Shown here: positions 1-8,893 of the stretch, piece by piece
How positions within the stretch are numbered: the first letter of the stretch is position 1
Layout of the letters: each line of letters begins with the position of its first letter
Origin: an uncultured Prevotellaceae bacterium
GTDB lineage: Bacteria > Bacteroidota > Bacteroidia > Bacteroidales > Bacteroidaceae
Assembly: GCA_900318775.1 (NCBI GenBank)
Contig: ONLY01000009.1
Coordinates: 1 to 64,000, forward strand
Reading direction: 5' to 3'
Length of the DNA stretch: 64,000 nt
Made by a program: the position numbers and the translations under genes
The notes under the pieces: model-generated
Seen by the model: the letters and a program-made list of their open reading frames with translations, nothing else
The model's database searches: none
What the model was told of the DNA's origin: nothing

Positions 1-97
1 GGTAAGTGAAAATTCTGACATGGCAAAATCCTGGGCAACTTTTTGTTGCTCAGGCACTTATAAATAATGTTAAACTATAGTGTTGCGGAATTAAGGC
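1..97. mobile_element. possible end of an insertion sequence (partial)
   Basis: These bases do not continue the coding sense of the neighbouring secreted-protein gene, whose reading frame stops abruptly at 91-93. They contain a hairpin at about 30-54 (CCTGGGCAAC, five T, GTTGCTCAGG) of the kind found just inside the end of many insertion sequences, and the junction sequence on the minus strand begins CCTTAATTCCGCAAC. I read this as the terminal part of an IS lying left of the window. No transposase or target duplication is visible, so this is an inference. A simple end of gene followed by a terminator is the alternative. Confidence 0.3.
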
Positions 98-1335
98 TTA
101 TGATTAGTACTTTCGTTGCCGTCAGTCCAAGGTTCACCGTCCTTCACATCAAGAGCGCCACCAGAACCTTCGCCCTTCAATACTATCCATGGAGAAGCAA
201 TAGCTTCTTCTGCTGTTGGATTGACAATCTTATCAGTCATGTTCACAGCACCTTCCACACCTTCAGCGAGTGCGTTAGACTCAACGAATTGACGATAAGC
301 TTTAATCAGAGCTGTAGCCTTAGCTGCTGCGTCGTCAGCAGAAGTGGCTACAGCTGCCATAGCTTCTTCCACTGCAGTCTTCTTGGCTGCACTTGCGTAT
401 GGCCATGCTGTAAAATCAACTGCAGCCTTTGCTTCAGCAAAAGTTTTGTAACCGCCAGTCGCAGCATTGAGGAAGGCTGTGGTAGCATCGGAAATGGCCT
501 TGATGGCTGCTTTGTAAGCATCTGCCGTTGCTTCTGGTGCGGAATTTTCACTGACAGCAGTAGAAAGAGCGGTACGTTCTTCGCCTGTTACAGATGCATA
601 TGCTGCATCCTTAAGAGCGTTCTGAGCTTGCGTAATGCTTGAAGCGAGCAATTCCTCTGCATTAACAGTCGCAATCACACTCTTCAACTGAACCACATGC
701 CAGTTTGTTGAGGTTGTTTCCTTGTTCATACCAATCTTGATGGTACCAGACTCGCCTACAACAACGCCATCCAAAGTGACGATTGTTGCCCCATTCGGGA
801 ATGAGGTTGCATAGTAAATCGGAATTTCACCACCATAGGTTACACCTTCAGCCTGCGCATAAAGAGAAACGCCAGTGCTGACTGTCTCGCTGGGATCAAT
901 TTTGTCACCTGCAGAATACGTAGTGCTCTTGTCCACGGATAAATCACCCGTGAAAGCCGTGGAGCCGAATCCGCGTTCGAATGTGAAAGCGGCAGCGCCA
1001 TACAATTCAATTTTGTATGTGCCTGAAGCTAGACCCGTCACTGTTTGATAGAACACATCACCAGTGTAAGGCTTGCCTCCGTCAAGTGAGGAACAACTCC
1101 AATAATAGAACTCGCAGGGGGCTTTCTTGCCCAATCCGTTGACCTCTACCGCTGGGAAAGCCCAGTCTGGAGCCTCACCTGCTGCACCGCCATTGATGTT
1201 AGTCCAGTTTGCTGGTTTTGTCAAATCCGCAAACTGACTAGTCAAGTCGGTTTCGATGTATATCTGTGCTTTAGCGAATGTCGCCACGAGCATCAGAGCT
1301 ACCATCGAGAAAAGAAATTGTAGTTTCTTTTTCAT
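91..1335 (-). CDS. secreted alanine-rich protein, probably C-terminally truncated
   Basis: A 414-residue exported protein. Residues 1-23 form a signal peptide (MKKKLQFLFSMVAL then a hydrophobic stretch ending AKA-Q). Residues about 25-225 look like a beta-rich domain. Residues about 226-355 are an alanine-rich helical stretch resembling FIVAR-type helical repeats. Around residue 365 a new domain seems to begin (MTDKIVNPTAEEAIASPW), but the frame ends only about 50 residues later with WTDGNESTNHKP. From memory of Prevotella secreted proteins, such domains usually run on with a carbohydrate-binding-like fold, so I infer that the 3' end has been lost, possibly to an insertion sequence. I do not recognise a function. 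The start has a good signal peptide and no better upstream ATG. Confidence 0.7.
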   Translation of the reverse strand: MKKKLQFLFSMVALMLVATFAKAQIYIETDLTSQFADLTKPANWTNINGGAAGEAPDWAFPAVEVNGLGKKAPCEFYYWSCSSLDGGKPYTGDVFYQTVTGLASGTYKIELYGAAAFTFERGFGSTAFTGDLSVDKSTTYSAGDKIDPSETVSTGVSLYAQAEGVTYGGEIPIYYATSFPNGATIVTLDGVVVGESGTIKIGMNKETTSTNWHVVQLKSVIATVNAEELLASSITQAQNALKDAAYASVTGEERTALSTAVSENSAPEATADAYKAAIKAISDATTAFLNAATGGYKTFAEAKAAVDFTAWPYASAAKKTAVEEAMAAVATSADDAAAKATALIKAYRQFVESNALAEGVEGAVNMTDKIVNPTAEEAIASPWIVLKGEGSGGALDVKDGEPWTDGNESTNHKP

Positions 1336-1809
1336 AAAGGTTTGAATTTAAGTTAATAATAAAGTTAATATAAAAAGGTTGTTATTTGCTGATTGTTATG
1401 AATGATTGTTGAAGATGTTGGGACAAATCGACGTGTGTGCTTGTCTGCAACGTACGCAGATATGGCGGATTTGTGGTCCGTCATGCATGGCCCTTGCTTT
1501 AGCGCATCCTCTATATACCAGGTTTCCTTCATGTGAATCGTCAAGATGACGTTGCTATGAATGGTGTAAAGTTAATAAAGACAATTATGGTTTGTTAGAA
1601 TTCTTACAGATTGCAAATAAACGGATATTTTGCGATATAAACAAAAAAAATGTGAAAAAAAAGCGAATTTGGATATTCTCAGTATGATTTATTGACATTT
1701 GGTAGTGAAATAGAACTTTTTTCTATTCGGTCAAACGGGGTGTACAGACTTGCCGCTATGTGGTTCCTGGACCGCCCCTATGTGGAGAGGCGCAGTTTAT
1801 GCCTCAAAA
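1336..1809. other. intergenic region, nothing recognised
   Basis: About 470 bases upstream of the secreted protein gene on the minus strand. It holds an AT-rich stretch near 1560-1690 that could carry the promoter for that gene, but I find no clear TAnnTTTG element, RNA gene or reading frame worth calling. Confidence 0.4.
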
Positions 1810-1874
1810 CCGACATCGTCGACGTCGGTCGACCGATGTCGACGATGTCGGTTTGCCGATGTCGACGATGTCGG
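1810..1874. repeat. three 19-nt units at 23-nt period (first unit inverted)
   Basis: The units lie at 1810-1828, 1833-1851 and 1856-1874. The second and third are identical (CCGATGTCGACGATGTCGG). The first is their reverse complement with one mismatch, so units one and two can form a 19-base-pair hairpin with a 4-base loop. The spacers are 4 bases. It sits in a gene-free region between the pflA terminator and the secreted protein gene, next to a GC-rich inverted sequence at about 1896-1918 (CTCCC...GGGAG) that resembles interspersed palindromes of Bacteroidales. Function unknown. Confidence 0.75.
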
Positions 1875-2110
1875 TTTAGGGGAGTGCCTCCTCCCGCCCT
1901 CCCCCTGAAGGGAGAGGAGAAGGATGAATTGATGAAAGCCTCTGCTTGGCTCTGTAGGGGCGTCTTATTGCTTTGCAAGAAATCAGTCAAATCAATATAA
2001 ATCTGAGGGCAAAACCCTGAAAACTGGTCAATCTGGTTCATCATCGCCGAAGGCGGTATGTGTTTGAAGTGAAAGGTGAAATGTGAAAGGTAAGCTGGCG
2101 CAGCAGGATG

Positions 2111-2152
2111 GAAAAAAGAAGCACCGTTCCGTGGAAGAGAGGGAACGGTGCT
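2111..2152 (-). terminator. rho-independent terminator of pflA
   Basis: On the minus strand an 11-base-pair perfect stem (AGCACCGTTCC paired with GGAACGGTGCT, arms 2142-2152 and 2120-2130) is followed by a T-rich tract. It lies about 60 bases after the pflA stop codon and ends the pfl transcription unit. Confidence 0.85.
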
Positions 2153-2210
2153 ATGGGGGGGGAAGGTGTGGTGTTCACGCCTTGCTGAAGATGTGTGTGG
2201 CAGGATGTGC

Positions 2211-2939
2211 CTACAAGATGGGGCAGCTGAGGTGCTGACGGAAGATGTCGATGGCGTGCTGCTTGCGCTCGGGGTCGAGGGCTGGCACACCGTCGAGCGG
2301 ATAGGGGATGCCGAGTTCCTGGTACTTGTAGGTGCCCATGGTGTGATAGGGGAGCAGTTCGACGCATTCCACATTATTATATATATGGAGATGCTGGGCG
2401 AGCGCGGTGAGGCGGTCGTCGCGGTCGGTATAGCCTGGCACGAGCACATGGCGTATCCATGTGGGTTTGTGAATGCTGTGCAGATAGTCGAGGAAGGCTT
2501 GGTTGTTGGTGCGGGTGTGACCCGTATAGTCCTTGTGCAGAGCGTCGTCGAAGGTCTTGATGTCAAGCAAGACGAGGTCGGTGTGCTCCAGCACTTGGCG
2601 GGCTTTCTCGTTGAAGATGATGCCGCTGGTGTCGAGGGCGGTGTGAATGCCGGCCTCTTGGCAGAGACGGAAGAAGTCGAGGAGAAAGTCTGCCTGCATG
2701 AGGGGTTCGCCGCCTGAGCAGGTGACGCCGCCTTTCTTGATGAAGTTCTTGTAGCGCAGCACTTCGGTGAGGAGTTCCTCGGGTGTGAACTCGTACTGCA
2801 CGGGTGCTGTGGGGTTCCATGTGTCGGGGTTGTGACAGAAGGCACAACGCATGGGACAGCCTTGGAAGAAGGCTACGAAACGGATGCCTGGACCATCGAC
2901 GGTGCCAAAGGACTCGAGACTATGAAGACGAGCGAGCAT
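2211..2939 (-). CDS. pflA: pyruvate formate-lyase activating enzyme
   Basis: Radical SAM activase that abstracts a hydrogen from the glycyl-radical glycine of PflB, switching on pyruvate formate-lyase under anaerobic conditions. The protein has 242 residues, the usual length for the family. The N-terminal SFGTVDGPGIRFVAFFQGC signature is present and the CX3CX2C cluster motif is at Cys28, Cys32 and Cys35 (CPMRCAFCHNPD). It is cytosolic and uses a [4Fe-4S] cluster and S-adenosylmethionine. It lies downstream of pflB on the same strand, separated by a four-helix-bundle gene that looks inserted. A strong terminator follows. The assignment is secure because its substrate enzyme is encoded next to it. 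Confidence 0.95.
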   Translation of the reverse strand: MLARLHSLESFGTVDGPGIRFVAFFQGCPMRCAFCHNPDTWNPTAPVQYEFTPEELLTEVLRYKNFIKKGGVTCSGGEPLMQADFLLDFFRLCQEAGIHTALDTSGIIFNEKARQVLEHTDLVLLDIKTFDDALHKDYTGHTRTNNQAFLDYLHSIHKPTWIRHVLVPGYTDRDDRLTALAQHLHIYNNVECVELLPYHTMGTYKYQELGIPYPLDGVPALDPERKQHAIDIFRQHLSCPIL

Positions 2940-2942
2940 GGA

Positions 2943-3027
2943 GAGTTAGGAGTGAGGAGTTAGGAGTGATGAGTTAGGAGTGAGGAGTTAGGAGTGATGA
3001 GTTGAGAGTGATGAGTTAGGAGTTAGG
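2943..3027. repeat. minisatellite, left flank of the IVS-like element
   Basis: Degenerate tandem copies of a unit such as GAGTTAGGAGTGATGAG fill this stretch. The sequence is the reverse complement in kind of the array at 3402-3465, so the two arrays form long imperfect inverted repeats around the four-helix-bundle gene. The stop codon and last ten or so codons of that gene are inside this array. Confidence 0.85.
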
Positions 3028-3380
3028 GTGCGTTTAGTGGTCTTTGTAATGGTGACGAAGAGTTTCTTGATTTCTTCACAATCATTGAAGAGAGACTGAA
3101 ATTCTTTGTCGCTAAGATATTGGGCGCGGTGCAGCACTTCTAACCAATACATGGTCTCTGCCGTTTCTTTCAGCGCAATGTAGGTTTTTGCGTAGAAGTC
3201 TTTCTTACTAATTCCATATTGTGCTTCAGCGAGATTTGCGCCAATGCTCGTTCCACTTCGGAGAATCTGCTTAGAAAAGACAAACTCTTTTTTCTCTTCG
3301 CATAGGAAAGTATAAAGTTTGGCTATTCTGATGGAAAAATCCAAACACTTTGTGTAAAGGAAAGAACCAAAGTTCTCCAT
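2988..3380 (-). CDS. four-helix-bundle protein (23S rRNA IVS-protein family)
   Basis: A 130-residue protein of the bIVP/S23 four-helix-bundle family (TIGR02436 type), recognised by the segment SKQILRSGTSIGANLAEA and by SKKDFYAKTYIALKETAET followed by YWLEVL. Relatives were first found inside intervening sequences of 23S rRNA genes, and many free-standing copies exist. Their molecular role is unknown, with RNA or protein binding proposed. The last residues (TPNSSLSTHHS) are simply the translation of the flanking minisatellite, which suggests that the coding part was carried in together with its repeats. It interrupts the pflB-pflA pair on the same strand and is probably co-transcribed with them. 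Confidence 0.85.
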   Translation of the reverse strand: MENFGSFLYTKCLDFSIRIAKLYTFLCEEKKEFVFSKQILRSGTSIGANLAEAQYGISKKDFYAKTYIALKETAETMYWLEVLHRAQYLSDKEFQSLFNDCEEIKKLFVTITKTTKRTLTPNSSLSTHHS

Positions 3381-3401
3381 GTTTACATTTCCTTATATTG
3401 T

Positions 3402-3465
3402 TAACTCACAACTCCTCACTCTAACTCATAACTCATAACTCCTCACTTCTCACTCCTCACTCGTG
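3402..3465. repeat. minisatellite, right flank of the IVS-like element
   Basis: Tandem variants of AACTCATAACTCCTCACT, inverted relative to the array at 2943-3027. It lies between the pflB stop codon and the start of the four-helix-bundle gene. In a pfl transcript the two arrays could pair and hold the inserted gene in a stem-loop. Confidence 0.8.
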
Positions 3466-3467
3466 AT

Positions 3468-5708
3468 TTAGAGTGAATGATTAATCGTGCGTGAGAGCAC
3501 GTCAAGCTGCTGTTCGCGAGTCAGTTTGACGAAGTTTACAGCATAGCCGCTGACGCGGATGGTGAGCTGTGGATACTTCTCTGGGTGCTCCATAGCATCA
3601 ACGAGGAGCTCGCGGTCGAATACGTTCACGTTGAGGTGGTGACCACCGTCTGGAGTGAAGTAGCCGTCCATGAGGTTCACGAGGTTGTCAATCTTGGTGT
3701 CATCCTGCTTGCCAAGTGTGGCTGGCGAGATGGCGAATGTGTATGAGATACCGTCGTGGCTGTGCTGGAATGGGAGCTTGGCCACTGATGAGAGGGCTGC
3801 CACAGCGCCTTTCACGTCGCGTCCGTTCATTGGGTTGGCACCTGGTGCGAATGGTACGCCCTTTGGACGGCCATCAGGTGTAGCACCAGTGTTCTTACCA
3901 TACACCACGTTGGAAGTGATGGTGAGGAGTGACTGTGTTGGGATGGCGTGACGGTAGGTCTCGTGCTGACGGAGGTACTCCATGAACTTCTCTGTAATCA
4001 TGAGCGCGAGCTTGTCGGTGCGCTCGTCGTTGTTACCGAATGGGAGTGATGGTGTGCCTTCCTGCTCGAAGCCGACTGCGATGCCGCGCTCGTCGCGGAT
4101 GATGCGCACCTTGCCATACTTGACAGCTGCAAGAGAGTCGGTTACGATAGAGAGACCTGCGATACCTGTAGCGCGGGTACGGAGCACGTCGCCGTCGATG
4201 AGTGCCATCTGGTAGGCTTCGTAGTCGTACTTGTCGTGCATGTAGTGGATAATCTTGAGGGCGTTGACGTAGGTCTTGGCCAACCAGCGCATCATGTTCT
4301 CGAACTTGTACATGAGTTCGTCGTACTCGAGGTACTCGCCAGTGATAGGCGCGAAGTCGGGACCTACCTGCTCGCCTGTCATCTCGTCGCGACCACCGTT
4401 GATGGCGTAGAGGAGACACTTAGCGAGGTTGGCGCGTGCGCCGAAGAACTGCATCTGCTTACCAATCTTCATGGGGCTTACGCAGCAGGCGATGCCGTAG
4501 TCGTCACCGTAGTCGGGACGCATGAGGTCGTCGTTCTCGTACTGGATGGCAGAAGTCTTGATAGACATCTTGGCGCAGTAGCGCTTCCAGTTCTCTGGCA
4601 GGTTCTGTGCCCACAGCACGGTGAGGTTTGGCTCTGGTGCAGGGCCGAGGTTCTCGAGTGTGTGGAGGATACGGTAAGAGGTCTTGGTGACCATGGTGCG
4701 GCCGTCCACGCCCATACCGCCGATAGACTCAGTAACCCAAACTGGGTCGCCAGAGAAGAGGTCGTTGTACTCTGGGGTGCGGAGGAAGCGAACGATACGA
4801 AGCTTGATAATCATCTGGTCGATGAGCTCCTGTGCCTCTTCCTCTGTGAGGCGGCCTTCTTTGATGTCTTTCTCAATGAAAATGTCGAGGAAGGTAGATA
4901 CACGTCCGAGAGACATGGCTGCACCGTCCTGGTCCTTCACAGCACCGAGGTAGCCGAAGTAAACGAACTGCACGGCCTCGCGAGCGTTCTGTGCAGGACG
5001 GGTCACGTCGAATCCGTAGTTGGCACACATCTTCACGAAGCTCTTCAGGGCAGCAATCTGCTCGGAAGTCTCTTCGCGCTGCTGGATGCACTCCTCGGTC
5101 ATCTCCTGGATGTCGAGGCGCTCGAGGAAACGCTTGCGCTCTTCGATGAGGTTGTCCACACCGTAGAGGGCGATACGGCGATAGTCGCCGATGATGCGGC
5201 CACGTCCGTATGCGTCAGGCAGACCCGTGATGATGTGGGCGTGACGTGCGTTGCGGATGTCCTTGTTGTAGGCAGAGAACACGCCTTCGTTGTGTGTCTT
5301 GCGATATTTGGTGTAGATCTCCTTGGTAGAGGGATCCAGCTTGTAACCGTAGGCGTTGAGGGCGTTCTCAACCATGCGGATACCTCCCTTAGGGAAGATG
5401 CCGCGCTTGAGAGGCGCGTCGGTCTGCAGACCTACGATGACTTCGTTCTCCTTGTCGATATAGCCGGCTCCATAAGTGTCGAGCGTCTGTGGGAGCTTGG
5501 TTTCAGCATCATATACACCACGTTCGCGCTCCACCTTGAACATCTCGGAAAGCTTGTTCCACAGGGCGGTTGTCTTGGCCGTAGGGCCTACAAGGAACGA
5601 CTCGTCGCCCGTGTAGGGCGTGTAGTTGTGCTGGATGAAGTCTCGCACGTTGATTTCGCGCTTCCACATGTAGCCTTCAAATCCTTCAATCTGATTAGTT
5701 AGTTTCAT
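3468..5708 (-). CDS. pflB: formate acetyltransferase (pyruvate formate-lyase)
   Basis: Glycyl radical enzyme that converts pyruvate and CoA to acetyl-CoA and formate, a main step of anaerobic fermentation in the cytosol. The 746 residues are close to the 760 of the E. coli enzyme. The catalytic cysteine pair is Cys408-Cys409 in [10 protein letters not shown], and the glycyl radical site is Gly721 in [10 protein letters not shown] near the C-terminus, with a normal C-terminal end. The pyruvate-binding region (SRVSTF-like [11 protein letters not shown]) is intact. It is the first gene of the unit with the inserted four-helix-bundle gene and pflA. A TAnnTTTG promoter element lies about 90 bases upstream. 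Confidence 0.97.
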   Translation of the reverse strand: MKLTNQIEGFEGYMWKREINVRDFIQHNYTPYTGDESFLVGPTAKTTALWNKLSEMFKVERERGVYDAETKLPQTLDTYGAGYIDKENEVIVGLQTDAPLKRGIFPKGGIRMVENALNAYGYKLDPSTKEIYTKYRKTHNEGVFSAYNKDIRNARHAHIITGLPDAYGRGRIIGDYRRIALYGVDNLIEERKRFLERLDIQEMTEECIQQREETSEQIAALKSFVKMCANYGFDVTRPAQNAREAVQFVYFGYLGAVKDQDGAAMSLGRVSTFLDIFIEKDIKEGRLTEEEAQELIDQMIIKLRIVRFLRTPEYNDLFSGDPVWVTESIGGMGVDGRTMVTKTSYRILHTLENLGPAPEPNLTVLWAQNLPENWKRYCAKMSIKTSAIQYENDDLMRPDYGDDYGIACCVSPMKIGKQMQFFGARANLAKCLLYAINGGRDEMTGEQVGPDFAPITGEYLEYDELMYKFENMMRWLAKTYVNALKIIHYMHDKYDYEAYQMALIDGDVLRTRATGIAGLSIVTDSLAAVKYGKVRIIRDERGIAVGFEQEGTPSLPFGNNDERTDKLALMITEKFMEYLRQHETYRHAIPTQSLLTITSNVVYGKNTGATPDGRPKGVPFAPGANPMNGRDVKGAVAALSSVAKLPFQHSHDGISYTFAISPATLGKQDDTKIDNLVNLMDGYFTPDGGHHLNVNVFDRELLVDAMEHPEKYPQLTIRVSGYAVNFVKLTREQQLDVLSRTINHSL

Positions 5709-5793
5709 GTACGGAAAATAATAAAGAATTATTTATTGAGTGAATACCTAAAATCAATCTTTTTACAGAACTGTTCTGTTCTTGAATTCGCTG

Positions 5794-5801
5794 CAAAGGT
5801 A
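5794..5801 (-). promoter_or_regulatory. pflB promoter, -7 element
   Basis: TACCTTTG on the minus strand, matching the Bacteroidetes -7 consensus TAnnTTTG. It predicts a leader of roughly 80 bases before the pflB start codon. Confidence 0.6.
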
Positions 5802-6036
5802 CGGGTTTTTGGTGGACTAATCGTAATGGAAAGAGGACTATTTTCCGCTTCGGTGGTGTTTTTGTCGGCAGAGAGGGTAAAACGTGAACAAAAGGAGCAA
5901 TTTAGAGGTCAGGGTTCTTCAGCCTTGGTAGAGAGGACGAGTGTGTCAACAAGTGTTTTCCTCTCTCTGCTGATAAAAAAACGCGCCCTCATGCAAATTA
6001 TGAATTGTGAATGATGGATTATGAATGAAAAAACCG

Positions 6037-6044
6037 TACCTTTG
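6037..6044 (+). promoter_or_regulatory. rhaB promoter, -7 element
   Basis: TACCTTTG, matching TAnnTTTG, 26 bases upstream of the rhaB ATG. It would drive the rhaB-rhaA-MFS-rhaD unit. Confidence 0.65.
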
Positions 6045-6070
6045 CCGTTGACTAACTGTAGATTGACCGT

Positions 6071-7537
6071 ATGACTAACTTAAATTTCTTTGCTGTTGAC
6101 CTTGGGGCTACGAGCGGACGCACGATTCTGGGCTCGCTGGTGGATGGCAAACTGGTGCAGCGAGAGCTGACACGCTTCCCAAATCCTATTATTGAGACGG
6201 GAGGACATTTTTTCTGGGATATATATGCATTGTATAATGAAGTGGTGCGTGGCCTGAAGGTGGTGGCGACGGAAGGCATCGAGATTGCTTCCATCGGCAT
6301 TGACACGTGGGGCGTGGACTTCGTGATGATAGGCAAGGACGGAGGCGTGCTGCGCAATCCTTACTGCTATCGTGACCCACATACGGACGGGGCAATGGAG
6401 GAATTTTTCAAACGGGTGCCGAAGGAGAAGGTGTATGAGAAGACGGGCATCCAGTTCATGCAGTTCAACTCGCTCTTCCAGCTGGCTACGCTGAAGCGGA
6501 ACCATGACTCGGCTTTGGAGGCAGCGGACAAGATTCTCTTTGTGCCTGATGCGTTGACGTATATGCTGACGGGTGAGGCGGTGTGTGAGTACACCATCCT
6601 TTCGACCAGTCAGCTGCTGGACCCACGGACTAAGCGAATGGACCCAGAACTGCTGGAAGCGGTCGGCTTGAAGGAAAGCCAATTCGGCCGTTATGTGCAG
6701 CCTGGAGAAGTGGTGGGCCAGCTGAGTGCCGAGGTGCAGAAGATAACGGGGCTGGGTGCTGTGCCTGTGGTGGCAGTGGCTGGTCACGACACGGGTTCGG
6801 CTGTGGCTGCTGTGCCTGCGGAGAACGAACGTTTTGCTTACCTGAGCTGTGGCACATGGTCGCTCCTGGGTGTGGAAACCAAAGATGCCATTATCAATGA
6901 GCAGAGCTATGCCAACAATTTTACGAATGAGGGTGGCATTGAGGGCACGACCCGCTTCCTGAAGAATATCTGCGGCATGTGGCTCCTGGAGCGTTGCCGA
7001 AAGGAGTGGATGGATGCACCGGCTGACGTGAACCAAATCAATCAGGACAGCATGGAGGCTGAGGCGTTCAGAAGCTTTATCTTCCCCGATGCGCCCGACT
7101 TTGCCAACCCCGTGAGCATGGTGGAGGCGATTCAGAACTATTGCCGAAGAACCGGGCAGCCTGTGCCAGAGGATTATAGGGCAATGGCTCGCTGTATCTT
7201 CGAGAGTCTGGCCATGCGGTATCGCCAGGTGCTGGGCTATCTGAAGGAAATGGCGCCGTTCCCCATCGAGAAGCTGCACGTCATTGGCGGCGGTTCGCGG
7301 AACGGCTACCTGATGCAGATGGCAGCGAACAGCATAGGAATGCCTGTGGTGACTGGGCCTGTGGAGGGTACCGCCATCGGCAACATCATGCTGCAAGCTA
7401 AGGCTGCTGGCGTGGTGAGCGATATATTTGAAATGCGTGGCATCATAGCTGACAGCATCGAGACGAAGACTTATCTTCCTCAAGAGACGGAGAGATGGGA
7501 GAAGGCATACGCAGAGTATGAGAAAGTGACGAAATAA
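6071..7537 (+). CDS. rhaB: rhamnulokinase
   Basis: FGGY-family sugar kinase that phosphorylates L-rhamnulose to L-rhamnulose 1-phosphate with ATP, the second step of rhamnose catabolism. The 488 residues match the E. coli enzyme. The N-terminal phosphate-binding loop is visible (FFAVDLGATSGRTILG), as are the ATPase-domain segments AGHDTGSAVAAVP and HVIGGGSRNGYLMQMAAN of the second domain. First gene of an operon with rhaA 50 bases downstream, then a transporter and rhaD, which fixes the substrate as rhamnulose and not xylulose or glycerol. Confidence 0.95.
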   Translation: MTNLNFFAVDLGATSGRTILGSLVDGKLVQRELTRFPNPIIETGGHFFWDIYALYNEVVRGLKVVATEGIEIASIGIDTWGVDFVMIGKDGGVLRNPYCYRDPHTDGAMEEFFKRVPKEKVYEKTGIQFMQFNSLFQLATLKRNHDSALEAADKILFVPDALTYMLTGEAVCEYTILSTSQLLDPRTKRMDPELLEAVGLKESQFGRYVQPGEVVGQLSAEVQKITGLGAVPVVAVAGHDTGSAVAAVPAENERFAYLSCGTWSLLGVETKDAIINEQSYANNFTNEGGIEGTTRFLKNICGMWLLERCRKEWMDAPADVNQINQDSMEAEAFRSFIFPDAPDFANPVSMVEAIQNYCRRTGQPVPEDYRAMARCIFESLAMRYRQVLGYLKEMAPFPIEKLHVIGGGSRNGYLMQMAANSIGMPVVTGPVEGTAIGNIMLQAKAAGVVSDIFEMRGIIADSIETKTYLPQETERWEKAYAEYEKVTK

Positions 7538-7538
7538 C

Positions 7539-7562
7539 GTGATAACGAAATAATGAACTAAC
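7539..7562 (+). repeat. 24-nt motif upstream of rhaA (copy 1)
   Basis: Starts GTGATAACGAAATAATG and ends CTAAC. It matches the stretch at 10233-10256 upstream of rhaD at 21 of 24 positions by hand alignment. The copies lie in two separate gaps of the same operon, directly before rhaA and rhaD, which suggests a shared leader, translation-initiation or operator element. Confidence 0.5.
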
Positions 7563-7587
7563 ACTAATTTAATAACTGAAAGAATCA

Positions 7588-8841
7588 ATGAAAGAAGAAC
7601 TGGTAAAGAAGGCGTATGAAGTGGCTAAGGCCCGTTACGCAGAAATAGGTGTGGACACGGAAGCGGTGCTGAAGCAGCTGCAGGATTTCCACTTGTCGTT
7701 GCATTGCTGGCAGGCAGATGATGTGCACGGTTTTGAGGTGCAGGCTGGTGCCATGAGCGGCGGCATTCAGAGTACGGGTGACTTCCCTGGTGCAGCCCGC
7801 AACATTGACGAACTGCGTCAGGACATCTTGAAGGCGAAGTCGCTCATCCCCGGCACGCACCGCCTGAACCTGCATGAGATATATGGTGACTTCAAGGGCA
7901 AGGTCGTGGACCGCGACGAAGTGACCGTGGAGTACTTCCAGTCGTGGATTGACTGGGCGAAGGAGAACAACACGAAGCTTGACTTCAACTCGTCATCGTT
8001 CTCGCATCCGAAGAGTGGCAGCCTGTCTCTGGCGAACCCCGACGACGGTATCCGCAACTTCTGGATTGAGCACACCAAGCGCTGCCGTGATATCGCTAAC
8101 GCAATGGGTGAGGCTCAAGGTGACCCTTGTATCATGAACCTGTGGGTGCATGACGGTTGCAAGGATGTGAGCGTGAATCATGCGTTGTACCGCAACCTGC
8201 TGAAGCAGTCATTGGACGAAATCTTTGAGAAGAAGCAGCCTATGATGAAGGACTGCATCGAGGGCAAGGTGTTCGGCATTGGCCTGGAAAGCTTTACTGT
8301 GGGAAGCCATGACTTCTACACGGCTTATGCTGCCAAGTATGACAAGATTCTGACGATTGACACGGGGCACTATCATCCCACGGAGATGCCGGGCGACAAG
8401 GTGAGCGCCGTGCTGCCATTCGTGAAGGAACTGATGCTGCATGTGAGCCGCCCTGTGCGTTGGGACTCTGACCACGTGACTATCATGGATGACCCCACTC
8501 AGGACCTCTTCTTTGAGATTGTACGTGCAAACGCGCTTGACCGTGTACACTATGGTCTGGATTTCTTTGATGGCAGCATCAACCGTATCGGTGCCTATGT
8601 GATAGGTTCTCGTTCGGCCCAGAAGTGCATGCTGCGTGCGCTGCTTGAACCTCGCGAAACCATTTCGAAGCTTGAACTGGCAGGTGAGGGCTACAAGGTG
8701 CTGGCACTCGTGGAGGAACAGAAGGCGATGCCTTGGCAGGCTGTATATGACGAGTTCTGTGTGCGCAATAATGTGCCTGTAGGTCAGGACTTCATCAAGG
8801 ATATTGACCAATATGTGGCAGAGGTGACAAGCAAGAGATGA
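7588..8841 (+). CDS. rhaA: L-rhamnose isomerase
   Basis: Metal-dependent isomerase converting L-rhamnose to L-rhamnulose, first step of the pathway, in the cytosol. The 417 residues are the normal length. Recognisable conserved stretches are LHCWQADDVHGFE near residue 35, the NLWVHDGCKD segment near 190, GLESFTVGSHDFY near 235, and LTIDTGHYHPTE with DKVSAVLPF near 265, which holds metal ligands. It starts 50 bases after rhaB and is followed by the transporter gene after 52 bases. Secure from sequence and context. Confidence 0.97.
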   Translation: MKEELVKKAYEVAKARYAEIGVDTEAVLKQLQDFHLSLHCWQADDVHGFEVQAGAMSGGIQSTGDFPGAARNIDELRQDILKAKSLIPGTHRLNLHEIYGDFKGKVVDRDEVTVEYFQSWIDWAKENNTKLDFNSSSFSHPKSGSLSLANPDDGIRNFWIEHTKRCRDIANAMGEAQGDPCIMNLWVHDGCKDVSVNHALYRNLLKQSLDEIFEKKQPMMKDCIEGKVFGIGLESFTVGSHDFYTAYAAKYDKILTIDTGHYHPTEMPGDKVSAVLPFVKELMLHVSRPVRWDSDHVTIMDDPTQDLFFEIVRANALDRVHYGLDFFDGSINRIGAYVIGSRSAQKCMLRALLEPRETISKLELAGEGYKVLALVEEQKAMPWQAVYDEFCVRNNVPVGQDFIKDIDQYVAEVTSKR

Positions 8842-8893
8842 GAAGAGGTCTGCTTCATCAGAACTGAAGAATAATGCTAAGAAGAAAAGATCT

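Larger units (their letters stand above)
5709..6070. other. divergent promoter region pflB / rhaB
   Basis: About 360 bases between divergently transcribed pflB and rhaB. It contains one TAnnTTTG element for each gene (5794-5801 minus, 6037-6044 plus). The open frame across it has no recognisable protein features and I do not call it. Confidence 0.6.

Noticed and set aside
1810-1874. CRISPR array
   Set aside because: Only three units, spacers of 4 bases and one unit inverted; no cas genes in the window.
2943-3465. CRISPR-like repeats around the four-helix-bundle gene
   Set aside because: Degenerate contiguous minisatellite without spacers.
4236-5702. 488-codon open frame opposite pflB
   Set aside because: It runs antisense through the conserved pflB gene and its product is a composition-driven shadow with no domain.
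5736-6014. 92-codon frame between pflB and rhaB
   Set aside because: It overlaps the pflB promoter element and has no protein-like features.
6080-7588. 502-codon open frame opposite rhaB
   Set aside because: Antisense to a clear FGGY kinase; the product is His-rich and without recognisable motifs.
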